A stretch of 64,000 nucleotides of DNA from Metarhizium brunneum. Its lineage: Eukaryota; Ascomycota; Sordariomycetes; Hypocreales; Clavicipitaceae. The notes under the pieces were generated by a model. It made no database searches. It worked only from the letters and a program-made list of their open reading frames with translations, and had not been told where the DNA came from. Where the stretch lies: positions 6,386,001 through 6,450,000 of the forward strand of contig NC_089423.1 of NCBI RefSeq assembly GCF_013426205.1. Direction: 5' to 3'. Both the position numbers and the translations under genes were made by a program. Shown piece by piece: positions 19,946 through 31,649 of the stretch (its first letter is position 1; every line of letters begins with the position of its first letter).

Positions 19946-21460
19946 ATGGGCGAGTCTGCACCCTCTGCAGACGCCGAATCCTCCGATGGCCCCTCGAAAC
20001 CCAGCAAACGACACATCCCCCCGGACGTCGTCAACATTACTCCCATCGGTGACATCATTCTTTCCGTAACCTTCGAAACATCCACCGAGACACTCAGGAA
20101 AACCCGCAAGGCAGCCCTCTCTGCCTCCCGCAAAGCCAGCCTCCCCAATGGCCCATCCACGCCGCCACAGGTCTTGAAGCCCAAGGTCACCATCGCATAC
20201 CGCGTACAGCTGGACATGCTCAAGACACACTCCCAGTACTTTGGCAACTTGCTCACAAACCCGCAATTCCGGGAAGCCAAACTCATTACCGCTGTCTATG
20301 CCGACTTAGCTGGCAGAAAGATAAAGACTTCAGAAGCAGATCCAGCTGAGCTGCCTCATGTGAAAATCACAGACGATGATGAGGCGACGCAGTCTGCGGG
20401 GAGGGAATCCGTATTTGAGGACATGCTTCGCATCATCCACCAGGTGCCTATCAAGACGACTCGCACGGTCATGTCGTATGCGACCACGTTGGCGTTGCTA
20501 GCAGATCGATTCGACTGCCGCGCCCCTGTGTCTCGAGCCCTCATGGAAATCAAGTTCAAGTGGCCCCTGACCAACACCCGCCCGTACCTGGATGAGTCGG
20601 GACGTGTGACGGAGACGGAAAAGGTCTTGCGTCAGAAGATTCTCGTGGCCTGGCTCTTGGGCCAGCCGATGCGTTTACACCAGGCCAGCAGGGAACTAGT
20701 CATTCGGGGCTCACGGCTCTGGGGCGTATACGGCGAAGAGGACGAAGCACAGGGCGCATGGTGGCATCTCCCGGAAGGCATAGAAGGTAATAACCCCCCC
20801 CCCTTTGTCCCCGGGGCGCGCTCCTTTCACACTCCCCAGATCTAACCAACCCATGCAGAAGAACTCCGGTACCGTCGAGAATGTATCCTGGACACCATAG
20901 CCTCCATTCAGCGCCACTTTCTTACCCTGTACGCTTCTCGTAATCGCCAGTGCAAGCTGGGGTACGATTCCAGCACCGCCTGCGACTCGTTCCAGTTTGG
21001 TCAGATGCTGAAATTTCTCCTGTCAAAGGATCTGCTGCACCTTGTGGACTTTTCGCCGTCGTCGGTAGACGACGTGCCGGATACGTCAATGGTGGATGTA
21101 GACGAGCTGCTGGGGACCTTGAAACAGTGTCCCAATTACCAGATTGACAAGCACCACACAAACTGCGGGCTGAGGATTCGAATTGATCCCATTCTAGACT
21201 ATGTTAGGGCCATGGTAGGTGCGGGCGTGGTGGCAATTCCGCTGGCAGATTGGAAGCGAAGGAGGGCAGATGTTTCGTGGTTGAATGAGAAGGAGGGCTT
21301 GAGGAATGTCAGAGACGCGGAAGAGGGCTCCAATGCGTTTGCCTTTACGAGGGCCCTGGCGACCGATCAGAGGTTGAGATATGAGGGCGCTTTATATGCA
21401 GATGGGATGGCGAGGAGGCTGTTCACTGCGGATACATGGGACTGGACACCAGAGGCCTAA
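19946..21460 (+). CDS. BTB/POZ-like fungal protein, function unknown
   Basis: Two exons, 19946-20786 and 20859-21460, with a 72-base intron containing a C-run and a CTAAC branch site. They encode 480 residues. The start MGESAPSADAESSDG is preferred over an in-frame ATG at 19838 because the extra 36 residues look non-coding. The N-terminal part GDIILSVTFETS..., then AYRVQLDMLKTHSQYFGNLL, resembles the start of a BTB fold (substrate-adaptor or oligomerisation domain). A later block SYATTLALLADRFDC is typical of fungal BTB-like proteins that follow the domain with a helical region. The C-terminal half has no recognised domain. It might act as a ubiquitin-ligase adaptor or a scaffold, but nothing here proves that. 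Conserved length and clean splicing make it a credible gene. Confidence 0.8.
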
Positions 21461-21614
21461 TCCTGCGACAAGTCGTGGGAATTAGACTCTTCAAGGTTGC
21501 CAACTTTTTGGTATTAATGACTTGCTCAACTTGGATAGAACCACTATATATACGTCTAATTATTCATCCCCTGGCCACCAGTGGTGGAATTGTGTATTAT
21601 GTGTTTGGGATTGA

Positions 21615-22875
21615 CTACGCAGGGGTAGTCTTCTCCGTCACGTTCGTAGACTTGACAACTTCGCTCTCCTGCGGGCTAGAACTTCCACTGACGCTGTCCT
21701 CCCGAGCAGCGGGGGCCTTGGCCTTCATGAATGGCCAGTGGCCCTTGGTTTCCTTGAATCGCATGACGATGAAACCAGCTATTACAAAGATCCAGTAGAC
21801 GTTGTAGGAAATGACCGAGCCATAGGTGGCGGAGTTTTGCCAACCGAGAATGGCGTTGAAGACACCCCAGCCGCCGTCGCTGGTGGAAGTGGGTGAGCAG
21901 CACTTGGTGACGGTCAGCAAACTGTTCCATTTGTTGACATGCATGATTGGGGGCTTTGCGTAGTCAGCTACTTACATTCACGTGCCAAACACTCTTGTCG
22001 ATATCGTATGAACCTGGACCATTGCCAGTTTCTGAGGCATCACCGCCAATGGCATTGTTCCACTTTTGTGCCTCGAGATGCCAAACGCCACGGGAAAAGA
22101 GACCGGCAGCGACGAGATAAAGGAGACAGGTTGAGGCAACAAGGAAAATTTGCAGCTTGGCAGTAGAACCACCCCTGAGCACACGTTAGAGTGAGTTTCA
22201 ATACCATAGTTTCCGGGCATCCCTTACTTGTACAAAAGGTAACCGATAATGCCGCCAACAAGGAGTCCGACGACGACGGGCAAGGGAACGGCATATGCAG
22301 GAGCTGAGAAGGTGACACCAGCAACAAACACAACAGCCTCAATACCCTCGCGAAGAACAGTAATGAAGGGCAGAACAAACATGGAGTACTTCTCCAGCCA
22401 GTGGGAGAAGCAGCCCCGGGAGCCGGCTTTGATGGGTGATTCGATAGCCTTGGCGAGTTTGACGCGCCATTTGGCTTGCATTTTGCCGATTCGAAGAAGG
22501 GCAGCACCCATCACTGTAATGATGACTGCGGCAAAGAGACAAAAAGCACCCTCGTAGTAGTTCTCATTTTTGTCCCAGGAATTGGATCCAACGGTATAAA
22601 AGACACCAATCAGGGCAGCGGCAACAACCATGCAGAGGAAGAATCCCGCAGCAACACCAAGCCATACCTATCACACGAAATTAGGGCTTGAAGACGGGAC
22701 GAAAGTGCGTCAAACGTACCTGGCGGCGAAGTGCTTTGTATGTCCTTACATCCCGCTCAGGTCCATCGAGAGTCTGTTTGAGAAAAGCAAGCAATACAGA
22801 CACAATGATGACCGTCTCCAGTGTCTCTCGAAAGACGACAAGAAAGATTGGCACTGAAAATACGTCCTTGGCCAT
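21615..22875 (-). CDS. ftr1: High-affinity iron permease FTR1
   Basis: Four exons, 22720-22875, 22228-22667, 21976-22174 and 21615-21902, give 360 residues. It is a plasma-membrane permease that imports Fe3+ delivered by a Fet3-type ferroxidase. The start [20 protein letters not shown] places the first R-E-x-L-E iron-binding motif at residues 16-20. The second, REGIE, lies at about 158-162. Several hydrophobic segments follow, including [18 protein letters not shown] and the C-terminal [16 protein letters not shown]. The W-H-V-N/C-C-S-P junction of exons 3 and 4 matches the family. The cytosolic tail is rich in Ser, Glu and Thr. The gene is divergent from the FET3 homologue at 24882, the classical reductive iron assimilation pair. 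An SreA-type GATA site lies only about 76 bases upstream of the ATG, so iron repression is expected. Confidence 0.93.
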
Positions 22876-22950
22876 GTTGAGGAACAGCCTTGTTGTGTTT
22901 GCCAGAAAGCGATCTTGCCCAACGAAAAGCTGCCTCTTGGGGAGGGGGGA

Positions 22951-22959
22951 ATCAGATAA
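22951..22959 (+). promoter_or_regulatory. SreA-type GATA site ATCAGATAA
   Basis: Exact match to ATCWGATAA, about 76 bases upstream of the ftr1 start codon. Binding by an SreA homologue is inferred from the consensus and the location. Confidence 0.6.
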
Positions 22960-23182
22960 AAGAAGGCTAGGAATTTGTCGGCAGATGGAAACCTCCCAAG
23001 CCGGAGCACCACGAACGTGACAGGTAGAAGCTAGTAGTTGCAGGAATGCCAAGAGTCGTTTGACGGTCGCAGGGCACTAGGCGAGAGCCGAGACAGCCAA
23101 GCGGCCAAGTGATTGCCAAGAGACCCAGCGATGGACCAGCGATGGGCCAAAGATGGGGAATATTGTTTGGTCAAAGATTCGG

Positions 23183-23191
23183 ATCAGATAA
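23183..23191 (+). promoter_or_regulatory. SreA-type GATA site ATCAGATAA
   Basis: Exact match to ATCWGATAA in the ftr1-fet3 spacer, about 310 bases upstream of ftr1. Confidence 0.6.
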
Positions 23192-23911
23192 CAACCATAC
23201 AGCTGGTAAGTAACCTGAAATATGTCACATTAGTTACCTGATTGATTAGACAAGAAGCGAATCGGCCACGATCGGCCCTGGTCCCAAAGCAGCCCCTCCA
23301 AGTTGTCAGGCCACGGGCTGGGATAAATACGCCGTCGGTTGAGAAAAATCTTGTTTTGCTGCTCCGTTTTTATCAGTTAGCGCGGCAGCCACACGGCAAA
23401 AGAGTGCCGGCGAAATTGGGTCGAAATTGTTGGAAATATTGGACGCACCAAAGGGGGCCAAAATCTTGATAGTTGGCACACGAGATGGGAGTTGCACAAG
23501 AGATCCATCCTTTTGGGCAACCCGAGCCGAGAGACGAGTGGCACATGTATAAATCTCTGTTGTCATAAATAACGGCCCAATGTCTTCCGACGCATTGCTA
23601 ATGAAGATGGGGGGGGCTGGGTGGTTGTAGTCGATGTAACACAACAGACGCACCGAGGGACGTGCCAACAAGATCAATGATGCGAACGCAAAAAGTTTGG
23701 CGCCGTCTACATGCACAATTGGGAATGCACATGCCGCCTACCGCGCCAGATTCTCTGAAAGCGGGGATGAGAATTTTCAGGCATTTTCGATTCGCAGAAT
23801 GTGTCTCGGGACCGCTTCGAATTGCCCCTCTTGGGGCGGCAAAGTTCCCAGCCTTGGACAGAAAATGACTCTCTGCCACATGGCCCCCCTTGCCATGTGC
23901 GCCAAGGTATC

Positions 23912-23920
23912 ATCAGATAA
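23912..23920 (+). promoter_or_regulatory. SreA-type GATA site ATCAGATAA
   Basis: Exact match to ATCWGATAA, about 960 bases upstream of the fet3 start codon. Confidence 0.6.
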
Positions 23921-24061
23921 TCCCTTGCATGGGCCCAGAAAACATCTGTTAAAGTGGTGATGCTCTTTAAAGGCTTTTGCTTCATCTTTGGTCTCCGTCC
24001 TGTCAATCTAGCAAGTCGATGCCTGAGTTTTCTACAGTTAGCCATGGCGCCATTGATCCGC

Positions 24062-24070
24062 TTATCAGAT
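24062..24070 (-). promoter_or_regulatory. SreA-type GATA site ATCTGATAA (minus strand)
   Basis: Reads TTATCAGAT on the plus strand, which is ATCTGATAA on the minus strand: the W=T form of the consensus. It lies about 810 bases upstream of fet3. Confidence 0.6.
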
Positions 24071-24881
24071 GGGGTCGTTGACTTTCAGCTAAGGTTATCA
24101 ATCAATCAATCACAATCAATCAGGCCATGGGCCAGGGATAATCGACTTTTCTTCGTCAGGTGAGGAACCAAGCAGCCTCTCCTCGGTTTGGCGTTGCAAA
24201 AGTTGCGCCACATCCAATCAAGGAGTCAAGAGAACGCCATCGGCGGGAGGATTCAACCCTCGACCCCTCATGCAATCCGAGCTCGCTTTTGGGAAGGTGT
24301 GGACAGAAGGGCTTGAGCATAGTATGATCGTGCTGCATTGACGTCGGTAGCCAAAGTTGGCTAGCTGATACTGTTCTGCATTGTCCGCTTGTCGAGATCG
24401 GGCATCCACCGGGATCAAGACTATTGCATTTTCAGCCCTGGCTCGGTCCAATATATCGGGGTGGTGGTCCAACAGAGGAGACAGGCCGGTTCGGCTTCGT
24501 ATCTGGGAATCCCGGCTAATTTCTGCGGCCTGAATCAGTTGAGGAATGGGCGAGAAGTGATCTTCTTATCCATCTGAAGGAGAATTCCGTTCGGAGTCAA
24601 AGTTGAGCAGACTTGACTACAAGCATATGACTGCAGCCAGGGTACATCTCGGGCGGTCGCTCTTTCCTTCCCACCTGTGCGCATTGGGCCAGCTGTGAGC
24701 TTATTTCTGCAAGTGCTCCATTCCATGATTAGGAAGGTGCGACTGCGCTAAGTCTGTTGTCAAATACACCCAACACCGTGAGCCTCGCATGAGCAAAGTT
24801 CTCCGTGCTTGAGCACGTTTTCCCCCAGATTATCTTGAGCAACATCCTCAACTACCGAACGAGGTAAAACTCTGGATCTCG

Positions 24882-26988
24882 ATGGCGGGTCTTGTGCGAT
24901 TGACAGCCGCCTTGGCTGCATCACTGAGCTTGGCGTCAGCAGCGACCATCAACCACGATTTCAACGTGACCTGGGTCAGGGCCAACCCTGATGCAGCGTT
25001 TGAACGACCAGTTATTGGCATCAATGGAAAATGGCCGATTCCTAGAATTGAGTGCAATATCGGAGACCGGCTAATTATTAATGTCAATAACCAGCTGGGA
25101 AACCAGTCGACGTCGCTGCACTTTCACGGCCTATTTCAGAATGGGACCAACAACATGGACGGCCCTTCGGGCGTCACCCAGTGCTCCATCCCTCCGGGCA
25201 GCTCATTCACTTACAACTTTACCGTAAGTCGAGCAGTCGAGAAATCCTATCTTCACGTGTATGAACAAGCACACTGAAACTAAGCCCCAGGTCAACCAAC
25301 CTGGCACGTATTGGTACCACTCTCACAATGATGGCCAATATCCTGACGGTCTCCGTGGACCAGTCATTGTCCATGATCCCGAGTTCCCGTACAAGAAAGA
25401 AGTTGATGAAGAAATCGTCCTAACGCTTTCCGATTGGTACCATGATGAGATTTCAACACTCATCCCAAAATTCATTAGCAAGACAAACCCAACTGGAGCC
25501 GAGCCCGTTCCCAACGCTGCTCTCATGAACGACACTCAGAACGTAACCATTTCTGTCCAACCCGGCAAGACGTACATGTTCCGTGTCGTCAACATCGGTG
25601 CCTTTGCCGGCCAGTACCTCTGGTTCGAGGGCCACAAGATGCGAATTGTTGAGGTTGATGGCGTATACACCAAGGACGCTGAAGCTGAAATGATTTACGT
25701 CTCCGCCGCTCAGAGAGTGAGCTTCCTTCTGACGACCAAGAACGACACATCTGCAAATTTTCCCATAGTCGCAAGTATGGACACGGTAGGTTCGCATCCT
25801 ACCTTGTAATATGGCGGCATGACGGCAACTAACTGGAATCGCATAGACTCTGTTTGATGTGCTCCCCCCTGAGCTCAACTACAACTCCACCGGCTGGCTC
25901 AGCTACGATAAATCCAAAGACTATCCGGCCGCTGCTCTCGTAGACGAGCTAAACCCCTTCGATGACATGACGCTCGAAGCCTACGATGGCATGGAACTCC
26001 TCCCAGAGCCCGACCGAACCGTGGAGCTTAATGTCATCATGGACAACCTCGGTGATGGTGCCAACTACGCCTTCTTCAACAACATCACCTATGCGTTGCC
26101 CAAGGTCCCCACGCTCTACACAGCCCTCAGTGCCGGTGAAATGGCCAACGACCCCAGGGTATACGGCGAATACACACATCCGTTTGTCTTGAAGAAGAAT
26201 GAGATTGTCCAGATCGTCGTCAACAACCTCGACAGCGGTCGTCACCCGTTCCATCTCCACGGCCACAACTTCCAAGCCATCTACCGCTCAAACGAGTCTG
26301 CAGGTACTTTTGCAGATGAAGGTGGAGAGACGGACAAGACGTTCCCCAGGGTGCCCATGCGCCGAGATACAATGGTCATTTGGCCCGAAGGGAACATGGT
26401 CCTGCGATTCAAAGCCGACAACCCAGGTGTGTGCGATTACCATAACCCCCCAAAGTTCAGACATGTTAACTCAACGAGTAGGAGTCTGGTTGTTCCACTG
26501 CCACATCGAATGGCACGTCGTTTCCGGCCTCATCGCGACCTTTGTGGAAGCGCCGACCGAGCTGCAAAAGACGCTCTCCATCCCACCCACTCACCTCCAG
26601 GCGTGCCAAAAGGGCAATGTTGCCACTGAGGGCAACGCGGCAGCCAACACAAGGGACCTCCTCGATCTCAGCGGCCAGAATGAGCCCCCCGCTCCCCTCC
26701 CAGCTGGGTAAGCTTCTCCGTCACAATCCCTCGACACACCCTGCCATCTCATATCTATGCATGGCCACTAACAACCCCAGATTCACACCCCGAGGCATCG
26801 TAGCCCTAGTATTCAGCTGCGTAGCAGGCCTCCTTGGTGTCGCCGTCGTAGCATGGTACGGCTTCTCGCAGGCCGTCGAAGAAGCCCCCGGGGCTGTAAC
26901 CAGCATCATCCGCAACGCAGACATATCCGAGTCCGACAATAGCCAGATTGTGTCCTCCAGTACCAATGCCGGCAGAACTACTACCTAG
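24882..26988 (+). CDS. fet3: Fet3-type multicopper ferroxidase
   Basis: Five exons, 24882-25223, 25291-25785, 25847-26426, 26482-26707 and 26781-26988, give 616 residues, standard for Fet3. It oxidises Fe2+ to Fe3+ at the cell surface and hands it to Ftr1. Seen in order: signal peptide (first about 20 residues, [10 protein letters not shown]); three cupredoxin domains with copper-ligand motifs [27 protein letters not shown] and FHCHIEWH; many N-glycosylation sequons; and a C-terminal membrane anchor ([22 protein letters not shown]) followed by a short Ser/Thr-rich cytosolic tail. The last intron falls just before the anchor. The transmembrane anchor separates it from soluble laccases. Divergent pairing with ftr1 strongly supports iron uptake. 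Expression is probably repressed by iron through the GATA sites in the spacer. Confidence 0.93.
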
Positions 26989-27774
26989 CATCATCTAGCA
27001 TGAACAGGATTTTTCAGGAAAAAGAAACCATGTACGTAATGGAGGTTGGATTGATTGATTTTTAGCACTCATATTGCAATATATCCATATGAAGCCTTTC
27101 GTTGAAACCCCCCCTCTCCCCTTTCATTAGTGCTTATGCCAGCGGCGATAAAAATACTTCCCATGGAAAAGAAAAAGGCTAAAGTTGGGCAACGGCCCTA
27201 GAAGAAGTAAATAGTAGCAAGCCATTCCCCCTTATGAAGAAGCGAACAATAGCGAAAGACTCTCCCTGTAATTAAGATAAATAGGACCAATAGCCATTGT
27301 TTTCCGTACAAAGCCCAATATTGATCTGCCCAAGAAATAGATCCGACGTAAAGATACAAAATATGTGCCTTATAGGGACCCTCGGAACATATTGCCTTGT
27401 GTTTAGACTAAATCCACCCAAAGCCGTGGAGTCTGCATATGCCATTGCATTATACCACGATCCATCAACCACTCCAAGTTTCCAGACGCCAATTCATGCA
27501 GTTAAAAAAAGTTGGTGGGACGCGCTCTGTCGTGCCACCGCAGCGAAAGTCAAGTGTTGCGCACGATTCCTGCCTTCAAAACAGGCATCTCTGCGCCACC
27601 AGGGAAGAGAAAGTGTAGATGTCCTCAGGTGCCTCCATGTCTATGGAACCTAGACCAACCACATACCACCCCGCCAAGACCAAACGAGGTCCGCACACCG
27701 CTCATCTGTGTCGTAGGATTCTCAGTCGTCGTAGACGCCTGCACCGTGTCAAAATCGTCTCGTATGCAGCCAAA
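26989..27774. other. Convergent 3' spacer
   Basis: About 0.8 kb between the convergent stops of fet3 and the phosphatidylinositol synthase gene. It is moderately AT-rich in its left half. Open frames are short and show no motif. Confidence 0.4.
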
Positions 27775-28861
27775 CTATACACGTTTGGCCTTATTCTTGC
27801 GGGGAAGGCCCTTCTCCTTGCGCATTTTGATATCAACATCGGCAAGCCACTTGCTTGCGTTGTATAACTGGACTCCGTTGATAGCCTGCTTAATAACCAT
27901 GAAAGGCAAGCTGATACCAGCAATAGCCCAAGGAATAAGAGAGTCCATCTTGTTGGCACGGGCAATTTCTAGCGCAGAGGCGCTAAAGGGGTCGGGGAAC
28001 ATCTGTCGGAGCAGCGAGGTGTTAACTGGAGCACCGGGGTTGATGAAACCACCACTGGTCTCTTCGACGCTCTTGATCAGGTGGGGAGACAGCCAAGGAG
28101 ACGAAAAGGCCAGAAGGTAAAGGCCGATGAAGAAGAGCTCATTGAGAGCGCACAGAGTAAACAAGACATTCTGCGGAACATATCCTTAGCTCATGCTCTC
28201 AATATCACGGTCCACGATATTGGTTTTTGCCTACCTTGTTGGTGTAGTACAAGTTAAGGAGCCAGTTCTGACTCTTGTCAATGTTCTTGTGGCTCGAGTC
28301 GGAGCCGCCGACGACGAGAGTGGCATACATGTGCATGTAGTGGCTAGAGAAGTCGAGCGCAATCAGGCCCTGAAACAGAATAGCCCATCTGGGGAAGGCA
28401 GAAGACAGAAAGACGAGCAGACATGAGGTTGTGCAGCGATCAGTAACCATGTCAAGGACGGCACCGAAGCGAGTAGACTGTTCGAAAATGCGGGCAGCAT
28501 AGCCATCGAATGCATCCAACAGGCAGGAGATGCTATAGAGGACCGAGCACGTTCGCGGGTGGACGGGCATGTAGTATAGGGAGGCGATGGCGAGGACGAT
28601 ACGGATGTAGCCTAGAGATGCGCGAGCGTTAGCAATCGCCCAAGAATGCAAGCACAAGGCATCATGGAGCTGCGAACCGATAATATTGGGCCAGAACAGA
28701 AAGATATTCTCATCTTCCTCGATGTCCGTGGCTTCCGGAGTGTGGTGAGCAGAGCCATTGCCATTCATGATGATGGGCTTCTGATCGTCATCGGATGAGG
28801 CAGCAGCTGCAGCAGCTTCGCGCAGCTTGGCAGATTTCCTTCGGGTCTGACGGGTAGACAT
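27775..28861 (-). CDS. pis1: CDP-diacylglycerol-inositol 3-phosphatidyltransferase (PI synthase)
   Basis: Three exons, 28678-28861, 28235-28611 and 27775-28170, give 318 residues. The enzyme joins CDP-diacylglycerol and myo-inositol to make phosphatidylinositol in the ER membrane. The CDP-alcohol phosphatidyltransferase signature D-x2-D-G-x2-A-R-x8-G-x3-D-x3-D is complete: D94, D97-G98, A101-R102, G111, D115 and D119. A hydrophilic N-terminal region (MSTRQTRRKSAKLREA and an acidic stretch) precedes the membrane domain, as in filamentous-fungal homologues. The first intron (28612-28677) is 66 bases and in frame, so it is easily missed; removing it restores PNIIGYIRIVLAIASLYYMP. The basic C-terminus LPRKNKAKRV looks cytosolic. 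It is an essential housekeeping gene in yeast. Confidence 0.93.
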
Positions 28862-31649
28862 TTTTGCGGTGCAATTGTTGCAAACTGCAAAAGAAAGAGA
28901 ATGCTTTGCTAGGGGCGTCAATAGGGATGTCGAGAATACCGTACGATGGCAACTGACATGATGCGACGGCAGAGGTGTCCGCGTGGCAGGGTTTTATTCT
29001 CGTTTCGAGGTCGGCCGGGAGAGCTGGGGATGCGCGACCGAAGGGGCCGACAGGGTCCTGGGGGTGACGACGCAAGCAGGACAGCAAAGAAAAAAGTCGA
29101 GCTTCCGCCAAAGGAGGAAGACGAAGAAAAAGGAGACGGTATACTTTGGAAATGATGCTTGAAAGATCCGAGTTCAGGACAAAAACGGCACCGGTAGTCG
29201 GCAGGAAGGAGCGGATGAGAAGGAAGAAAAGCCAAGAAGCCAAAGTGCGATAAGGAGAGGAGCGGCGTGGTGGTCGGAGGCAATTTACAAGTGGGTTCAG
29301 GATTGAATTGTCCAAGGCCCCGAGCAAAGCTGGTGATGACGGCAGCTGCCGCCAAACTTTCCAGCCAGTCCCAATTAAACCAGTCTGAACAAGGCTGTTG
29401 GTCTCAGTCTTGAAAAATCTCCAAGTGCTCCTTGGCCCAAGGTGCCACATGCAGGGCCCACTTGAGCACCCGCGGAGCCTCTTGGGTTTAGCCCAAACTA
29501 GACTGGCACGCTTGTCGCCTTGTTAGTACATTTGCTGTGCCAGATGTCTGCAGCCTCCTGAGTCCATTGCATTGACCTCAAAACCAACGACTACTCCCGG
29601 GTATTTCCAGCGTCACATCTTCTGTGCTCCAGGACGAGTAAGATGTTTTTTTTCGAGCTGCCTATTGTTACAATCAACTGCCCGTATCTCAACTGTGACG
29701 TTTTTTTTTGTATGTACTTCCAGAGGCTCTCTTCCACCTCTCCTCCCCCTTATGAGCATCCACGCACTTTGCACGTTCAGTTTTCACGCGCGTGCCGAGG
29801 TCTGTTCGGAGACGCATCTCACCACCATGGCCGTCTTGATTGGCCATTCGCAAGCTTGGCCGTGGAACCCTTAATGCGCAGCTCAAACTGTTCCAGGTCA
29901 AACTGGTCATCATTTCACTCTTCTATGACAGGCTTGGGGCGGCCACAAGGGTGAGGTGTCTATCTCCGCCTCTAGTCAGCGGCTAACCACTTCTCTCCGC
30001 GGTGGCCCGTCGATAAAGGTGCGCGATATTTGAGTCCGACGTATCCAGCATCGCAACGCAGGATGAGATGCGATTGACGCTGGTCCATACTCGGGGTAGA
30101 CTCGCATGCAGATACCGATAAGGACAAGCAGATAAGGGTTTAAGCTCGGCCCGGAATTTTAACACCAGAAAAGCACCTTCGGGGAGACGCGGCTCATTTG
30201 AGTTCGGCATGTAGAAGAGCATATTGCAAACATCTGCCACTCCCCTCGTCCCCAGAAAGGTCGCTGTGGAGCAATTACGCCATAGAATGGATGCCGTGAT
30301 GTCGACTACATCTCCTTTGGTCAGACCATATGGGTGTGTTTTCAGTCTACCAATGCGACTTACTTTGCGGGCAATTCGGGGCCCTCGCCGAGGCGGCTCA
30401 GACAAGGGTCATGCCAGCCAGTTAGTTAATGCTTGATTCTCCCGGTCCCGACATGTTGTGATGTGTCATGGTGGCCAGGGATGGCGGTTGACCGTCATGC
30501 CAACAAGAATGTGAATTTGGCCTTGGTTTTCGAAGCAACTAGTTTCTAACCAGCGCCTATTCTGCCCTCAGCAAACAGTAGCGCCGGCACAGTGTTGGGT
30601 TTGGACCGAAGCTTGATTGTTTAGCTAGGAAGCTAAAATTATATGCTTAAAGTACATTTAGCTGGCGGTATTATGCTGTTTATTAAAATATTCCCCAAAA
30701 ACTACACCAGGTTTTTGGAAGATGTTTGCAGATACAGCCTCCTTGATAGGAGGACGTGCAGCTAGTCTATCACACAGTCAACTTGACAGGGTATAGATAG
30801 ACGGCCGAAAGGTTCCTCCTGTACTTGCAGCACCATTTCATAAGAAGCCAGAAATCCTACAGTAGCTACGATGAACACAAGGACTGAAGTACTCTGTATC
30901 AACGCTAGACAATATTTTAGGAAGTGAAACGGGGATGCCAGGAACAAACGAAGATATACTCAAGTAAACGGCAAGGAAGACAAGCGTCACTGGTGTAAAA
31001 ACTGCATGTCAGTTGAGGCTGGAGCGACGCAAGATGCTCCATAATTCGTAGACAAATCCTCTGACGATTGTTGCGGTCAACTCGCAAGACCCCAATCAGC
31101 CACCATCAAATCAAGTCCTTGTTCCTTGCGGACGGAAATTTAGGTTCTATGAAACTCGCCGTAACACTTCCCCTACTACTTTGACTTGCATAATAGCACA
31201 GTTCGGGATATCCATCTTTGCTGCATTTGTCGCATTTAACTAGACCTAATCCTTGCTCTCTTCTTTCGCTAGTGCAGCGCCTTACATCAGTAGAAAAGGG
31301 CAGCCCGCTCGGCTGACCAGCCTGCCGCGGCACACACGGCGCGCTGCAATTATAGTTGACCATTTGACCCTTTGATATACTATAAATTCTATAATGTCAG
31401 TATTTCTACCTACAAAATAGTCTTTGATTGAATTGGCTTTATATGCCCAAGTAAAAGGGCTAGTGATCTTCCCACCGATTTTATTTTTAATATAAAAATC
31501 CCTGCACTGGATGGTCGACGCGTCGACTTGGCAACGCGTCAATCGCGTCAACCTTTGCGTGTTAGTGAATTTCAATGTTCTTCGTTTGACGACTGGCTGC
31601 TCCTTCCCTCTGCACATCTGGGTCTTGTTTTCCCCGCAAGCAGACAATC
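28862..31649. other. Intergenic region, 2.8 kb
   Basis: No gene is supported. The part near 28862-29400 should be the PI synthase promoter and leader. T-rich runs occur near 29645 and 29700, and an AT-rich patch at about 30625-30710. A 140-codon minus-strand open frame at 29983-30405 has no recognisable motif. The right end holds the promoter of the 2OG oxygenase gene. Confidence 0.4.

Larger units (their letters stand above)
22876..24881. promoter_or_regulatory. Shared ftr1-fet3 bidirectional promoter region
   Basis: A 2.0 kb spacer between the two iron-uptake start codons. It contains four exact copies of ATCWGATAA, the consensus reported for the iron-sensing GATA repressor SreA of aspergilli. 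No gene is recognised. A run of ATCAATCAATC words lies near 24100-24120. Confidence 0.7.

Noticed and set aside
24236..24262. Sequence resembling a tRNA B-box (GGTTGAATCC on the minus strand)
   Set aside because: No A-box, acceptor stem or anticodon stem could be found around it.
29983..30405. 140-codon open frame on the minus strand
   Set aside because: No motif, signal peptide or family resemblance; the length is within what chance gives in this base composition.
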